From contig CP142454.1 of assembly GCA_038049695.1 (NCBI GenBank), forward strand, positions 16,872,501 to 16,936,500: a stretch of DNA of 64,000 nucleotides, read 5' to 3'. Within the stretch, counting starts at the first letter, position 1. Each line of letters begins with the position of its first letter. A model generated the notes under the pieces. That model was not told the DNA's origin, made no database searches, and saw only the letters and a program-made list of their open reading frames with translations. The stretch comes from Cinnamomum chago. Lineage: Eukaryota > Streptophyta > Magnoliopsida > Laurales > Lauraceae. Both the position numbers and the translations under genes were made by a program. Positions 58,521 to 64,000 of the stretch are shown here, piece by piece.

Positions 58521-61500
58521 CTAAAACAGCTCAAACTCTAAATGCTCTCCATTAGTGCTAAATTGAAGACACTTTGTTTCCTTTCTCCCAGTTGGCCCAC
58601 ATGAAGTCCCGAGATCGACGATATTTGGTGATTCAGGTGGCAAGGCACACCGAATCAGGGCCCAATTCACACCTTCGAAAAAAGGGTGCTGCTTTATCTC
58701 AGTTGCACCTGTAACTGACCCCAACCTGTTGGCGGGATCCTTTTCTAGAAGGCCACTGATAAGGTCCCCTGCAGAGAAACCAATAGGAGGATCTTCTGGG
58801 AATTTCAGATTCTGTGACACCACATTAGAGAGGGTTTCCTCATTCTCTGATCCCTTGAAAGGGGTTCTCCCAACGAGGAGCTCATACAGAAAAATCCCAA
58901 AGGTCCACCAATCAACCGCACTGCCATGGCCCTCACCTTTGATGATTTCAGGGGCCAAGTATTCATGGGTCCCGACAAAGGAGTTGGACCGTGCGTCGGT
59001 GGGTTCTGCAACGAGCTGCGGCAGTTGACTGACCTGGGAAACCGAGTCCTGTTTCAGCTTCCGAGTGTTTGAAGCAGGGGATATAAGCCGAGGAGAGAAG
59101 CATGACATTTGAACCCAAGACGGTTGGAGACAGAAAGGACTGGTACATCCAGATTCAGTGCAATGTCCTGATAATCTTTTTGCAGGCCCACCTCCCGGAA
59201 AAGAAGATTTAAGAAGAGTTGGGTTTACCACACATCTGAATGAGAGATCAAAATCGGAGAGCATAATGTGACCGTCTTCTCTAACGAGGATGTTTTCTGG
59301 TTTCAGATCTCGATATACCACCCCAAGCATGTGCAGGTACTCTAGAGCAAGGAGGACTTCTGAAGCATAAAACCTGCAGAAAGTACAGCAAAAAATTGGT
59401 CAAGAGCTACTATGGGAAGGAGAAGCTCATTCAAGTTTTTTGAAAATCTGACTTTAAATAGACTGTTATGAATGATGTGTCCTTTTTTTTTTTCTTTCTT
59501 TCTTTCTGAATCAGAGTCCTGTGTCAATGAATGGCCCAAAACTGGAAGCCACATTAGATGAGATTCCGTTTTATGATTTTTTAGTGTTGAATCTGTATCA
59601 GTGGCGAGCAGAAAAAGTTACAATAGGTGGGATCATGTTTTCTGAATTTTCTACCCTAAATTCATTATCAGAAAGTTCTACCCTACATTCGTTATCAGTG
59701 AACAGTCAGCACCAATAATGATTCCGGAAAGAAATGACTGGGAACAGTATCCAATTTCATGGCTTCAATTTATATACTGTGACAAAAATGGAAAGATAAA
59801 CCATCCATTCTGCAAAAACATCTAAAATAGTTGAAACTGGTGAAAATCCAAAACCAGTAAAAAGGCCTATAGCAAATGCAAATCAATCGAAACACAAACT
59901 TAAGAAACATGTAGAATAAAAAGCAACCAATGTGGGTTTCTTAATGGGGTATGCAGTATGCCCATTGAGGGATAATTAGTTTAGTTGTTATTCCTTTTTT
60001 TGTATTCTAGTTTATTTCAATGAGAATAGAAAGATTACCTTATCTTAAAAAAAAATAAAAATGCAATGACATACAAGAGTTGGATCAGGCTTCAAGAAAA
60101 TCATAACTTGAGTAAAACCATGCAAGGTTTCGCAGAAAACCCGGCCTGACTAGAAAGTTGGCAGAAAGACTAGAGTGAATCACACCATTTACTCACAAGA
60201 ATGGACTCAATTATAATTAATAAAAAAAAAAGAATAAATCTCTAAAGGTATGTAATAATAATGAATTTTCTGATAGCCATGATGGCAGTTCGAATAATGT
60301 GATGACCTGGCACACTGCACAATTAAGTTATACATGTACCACTTGTGGGGCCACTTCGGGTGCAAGCCAGTCATAGGGGAGAGGGCATGGAAAGCTCGAC
60401 CTGCACACTCTGCAGAGTTAAGTTATACATGCACCCCCACAATGGGGACCACTTCGGGTGCAAGCCAGTAATAGGGAAGGGGACATGGAAAGGTTGATCT
60501 GCACACACCGCACAGTTAAAGTTATATACCACCATCCCCCACAACACCCACCCACCACATGATAGGGCAAGGGGCAAGGAAGGGTCTCTTCATCAAATAC
60601 GTTCAGGCAAATCGGTCCCATCCAGTTAGCCAAACCCTTAATTTAATGGCTCAAAATCCGAACTGATTTTAAATTACCTTTTTTCCCCTCAGTTCAGTTC
60701 AATGGTGATAATAGGTCAAATGGGAGTCAAACTCGCAACACGGAAGGTTGGACTGGTCATTGGTAGGCAAACTCTGGGGATTTTGCAAGTATGGGCATAT
60801 TGCAAATGAGATATTATATGTGTGTGCACGAGCAGTTTTAACTGTCGAGGATGGCTAGGCAACCCTAGGGCATGGTACAACCAAGCCTGTTGGGCTTCGC
60901 TTACACTCTCTATGATCAATCTAACCCTCTCACACTCACTACTCTCCATGAATTAGCTTTCACATACACTCATATGGGTTTTGCAGGCCCTTGGATTGAT
61001 CATGGAAATTTGGCACCCATCCAACTTTAACAACTGGGATTTGGACAACTTTGATGCCCTCAAAAGTATACCTCCCATGATCAATGGTTACCATTTTAGG
61101 CCTGCCACGGCTGGACCTGGTGGACCTGGAACCTAGACTGCGCTTGGCTGGGCTGGACGGGTGTAGCCTTATTCGGATGGGCCATCTGGACCTGGTTACA
61201 TCAAATTTGATGGGCCAAAACCAAATTTGTGTCTTAAATGTGTTTCAAGTAAGAGCTAAAGCACATTGGATATTGATTTAGGGCAAGAGAGCTGAAAAGC
61301 CTCAAATGGTTCCAATTTTGAAATTAAGTTCTCAAGATTATAAGATTCACCTACAAAACTACAACTTAAGTAAATTTTACCTAGCAGTTTGCTCAGAGAA
61401 ACTCTTGCCTGGCTGCATCTGACGAAGGAAGTGCAGATCACCACCTGGACAGTACTCCATTACTAAGCATGAGAGACCATCTGTGGTGAAATGGGAGTAT

Positions 61501-62960
61501 AGTGTTGGAAGGAAAGGATGATCCAGCATCTGTAATATCTCTCTTTCTGTCTGAGCCCTCACCATCTTTTTTCTGCTTGCTAATGAATCATTATCCATGA
61601 CCTTTAACGCAAAAAGGCATTTTGTACCAATTAACTCAGCAAGATAGACAGTACCAATATCTCCACAACCAAGCCTCTTGAGCAGCTTGAAGTGCTTCAG
61701 TCCCAAGCTACCATGTTGTGTCTCAACATGTCGAATGGCTTCCCATTTTGAATCTTTTGACATGTGAGGTCTATTGCCACTACAACTGGAGCTAGTCAGA
61801 TTGCTCTCCTCACTAATGCTAGTGCTGCTGCTGTTGTACTCACCAATACTACTACTTTTTGAGCTTTGGGAACACTCCCCCTTTCCTTTACAACTATTTG
61901 AACTGACATAATGCCTACTTGAACTTACCTTAAGATTAAGATTTCTACTGCCAGATGCTAGAGAAACAGATTCTTTCTTTGCATTCTTCTGGGTACAGTC
62001 ATCAATGTGGCGGCCAGATTTACTTGTACCATGGCCATATGAGATACTCTCAACTTGGGCACATGTATTCAAACTTCTGGTAACAGATTTTACACCCTGC
62101 TTTGCTTTCACCTTACTGGAGGTCTTCTTCCTATGGATTGGCTTGATTTTACGCGGACTCCCAATTGAGTTGCTCCATTTAGAACTAGTATTTGTGCTAG
62201 AAGCATGATCCAGATTTTCTTTTGTCCCAGTTTCTGATGCAGATGTTTTGCATGCACCTGGTGAGGCTGGCTCAGTGACATCACGAGATGATGTCTTTGC
62301 CTTTGTTAGTTTCAATGTTTTCGTATACACACAACGAGGAGAAAAAGAAGTACTCGGATCCAACGATTCAGACTTAGACACTTGCAAGGATGAAGTAGCA
62401 TTTTCAAGTGAAGTTGAGGTGCCTTTTTCTGGCACAAAAGATATTTCTACCAAACTTCGTTCACCTTTGCTAGGGGGAAGACCAGTTTCACCAGATTCGA
62501 CTACCACTGCTCTGTACAATCTTTTAATAGTTCCAGCTTCTGAAACAGAAGATAAGCCTGATGGTTTTGATAACCGCTTCATTGCAGCCATCTCTGAAGC
62601 CTGTGAAATGCATAGCCCTCTTAATGCCTGCTTCAGGCTCACAGATTCAGAAATACCGATACCGGATGGTTGTGGTATCCCAACTCTAATTGGCTTCTTT
62701 TGGGTGTTCTTTCCCAATGATCTTGCTCCTACTTGGCGTGAAGGACCCAAACCCCTTGAAGTTTTAAGCTCTATTGCCTCGAGAAGCTGATCCAGGTCGT
62801 ATTCTAGTGAATTATGCTCTGAAGTTGGCATGAGATGCTTTTGAGCCCTTTCATTCATTCTCAATTTGAAACTTAAAGAGATCGGCCCTTTCAAATGCTG
62901 AACCATATCTACTTCTTCCTTCACTTCAATTATCTCGGAAGTACCAGCAGATGAGCCCAT
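58521..62960 (-). CDS. AGC VIII serine/threonine protein kinase, KIPK-like
   Basis: Two coding exons, 62960-61381 and 59373-58521, give 810 aa. A long Ser-rich N-terminus (about 1-420) includes [20 protein letters not shown], a stretch I associate with KIPK-type kinases. The kinase domain starts near F424: glycine loop GCGDIG (431-436), K453 (FALKVMD), catalytic YRDLKPEN (D549), DFD in place of DFG (567-569), then about 98 residues before APE (667-669). DFD plus an activation-segment insertion defines the plant AGC VIII group. The protein ends FELF (807-810), an FxxF motif that in this family recruits the activating kinase PDK1. Arabidopsis KIPK binds the kinesin KCBP; related AGC1 kinases act at the plasma membrane in polar growth and auxin transport. 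Start choice: an in-frame ATG further up reads through the splice acceptor at 62964-62966, so 62960 is the likely start. Confidence 0.9.
60300..60600. repeat. Minisatellite of about 100-bp units in the kinase intron
   Basis: Two good units and a third degenerate one share 'ctgcacac', 'agttatacat', 'ccacttcgggtgcaagccag' and 'atggaaag'. The 'ccacttcggg' marks at 60351 and 60449 are 98 bp apart. Non-coding. Confidence 0.8.
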
Positions 62961-63034
62961 TTCCTGGAATAGCAGCACATGCAGCAAAAACTGATCTAAT
63001 ACAACACAAGGCCTGGAACTGGGGGCAAGCACAC

Positions 63035-63187
63035 AAAATTCAACTAACCAATCTCCAATGGAACTTACTCGCGATGGTAGAACACAGAAATTGAATCAGC
63101 CACCACATTTAAGTTGATGTTTTCATCCATCATATCGAATCCCAGGTTCAAAGTTCTGTCCTCACATCAAACTGCAGTATCCAAATC
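63035..63187 (-). promoter_or_regulatory. Kinase 5' UTR exon with an upstream ORF
   Basis: A likely 5' UTR exon spans 63187-63069, between an acceptor (gatgacag, ending at 63188) and a donor (gcga/gtaagt). It joins the coding exon at 62963 across a 105-bp intron. It contains a minimal ATG-TGA and a longer upstream ORF from the ATG at 63133. When spliced, that ORF runs 32 codons and ends at TAA after the main ATG, in a different frame. This layout would be expected to reduce initiation at the main start. Confidence 0.45.
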
Positions 63188-64000
63188 CTGTCATCATAAC
63201 CATGATTCAAATAAGCAAGGCACAACTATTAACTAAGTCACATTGAACTATTTGCAGATATATCTGAGTGGAAACAATTGCAATAATGTCAAGAGACAAG
63301 TGAAATTTCTAAGTGCAAACAATCATTTGAAAACTCACTTCTACATCATCGCAACTTAGTTGTGGCAATCTAAGTCAATGTTTGTATCCAAAAACATCAT
63401 AAGAGTGTACTTGTGTACGACAGTTTTCCAGAGCAATTTATTTCCTTAGTTGACCTTTTTTTCTACAGAAAATGGAAAGTAAAGATATCAAAGTTTTACA
63501 GTTTCAGATTATACTGTTTGGTGCAGCAATATATTTTCGGCTGTGAAAGGCGTCTTTACCTTGTGTAACACAGCAAAAACTGATTTTCTACGTCTTGGGC
63601 CTCAATCTACTTGCTACAAATAATACGAAAAATGCTTTCACCTCATAAATGAAAACTGGAAAAAAAATTGTAAACACGGAACAACAGAAAATAATCGTCC
63701 CTCAGAAAGGAAAAAAAAAAAGCCATTTCAATTTTGCCCTGGAAAACACTCTGAACAAAACTATGCTCAATATCTTATTTAATAAAAGCCAACAGACAAA
63801 CATATCCTAATTCCTAGCAGATTATGTATAATTGGACAGTTTTTTTATGCCAGACAAATCCCCACGAAATTCAAGCTAGATCGACCCGGTGCAACGTAAA
63901 AAAGAAAAAAACAAACAAAATCCCATCAATTGAACATTTAGAGCTTCCCCATCATTAATAAGTTCTAAATCCCAACTCCTGCAATCAAAATCAAGAACAG
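63188..64000. other. Sequence upstream of the kinase 5' UTR exon
   Basis: No coding sequence is supported. It probably contains a further 5' UTR intron and possibly the promoter, but no first exon could be fixed. The window ends here. Confidence 0.4.

Noticed and set aside
62248-62790. 180-codon + strand ORF
   Set aside because: It is the antisense shadow of the Ser-rich coding exon of the kinase and has no domain of its own.

Overview
This is nuclear DNA of a flowering plant. The genes carry many GT-AG introns, the introns and gaps are AT-rich and full of old transposable elements, and every recognisable gene is plant-specific or clearly of plant type. Introns reach 6.4 kb, which fits a lineage with long introns such as a magnoliid or basal angiosperm, but the sequence alone does not settle the species. 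Exon coordinates below come from reading splice sites and checking that each junction keeps frame. No transcripts were available. LAYOUT: (1) 1-2.3 kb: a foldback element and intergenic DNA. (2) 2.4-14.3 kb, + strand: a six-exon gene for a chloroplast-targeted protein of the At4g37920 family. Its exon 2 start is triplicated and its fourth intron holds a 3.5-kb solo LTR. (3) 16.7-34.4 kb, + strand: a 14-exon class I (RPD3-type) histone deacetylase orthologous to HDA9. Its introns hold MITEs, a solo LTR and antisense Ty1/copia gag and pol relics. (4) 34.4-37.4 kb: the convergent gap, with a SINE. (5) 37.5-43.6 kb and 47.0-55.3 kb, both - strand: two tandem paralogous HD2-type (plant nucleoplasmin-like) histone deacetylase genes of ten exons each. 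(6) 55.6-57.4 kb: three short Helitron-like elements in a row. (7) 58.5-63.2 kb, - strand: a KIPK-like AGC VIII protein kinase. TOGETHER: three of the five genes encode histone deacetylase-class chromatin proteins from two unrelated families (HDA9 and the HD2 pair), convergently arranged within about 39 kb. The HD2 pair is the richest part. Both copies appear to contain a U12-type AT-AC intron of about 130 bp. Both hide the second half of the C2H2 zinc finger in a small last exon 0.8-2.4 kb away, so a careless model would call a truncated finger. They also share a core promoter with an E2F-like site and telo-box motifs. The kinase mRNA probably carries an upstream ORF that overlaps its start codon out of frame.
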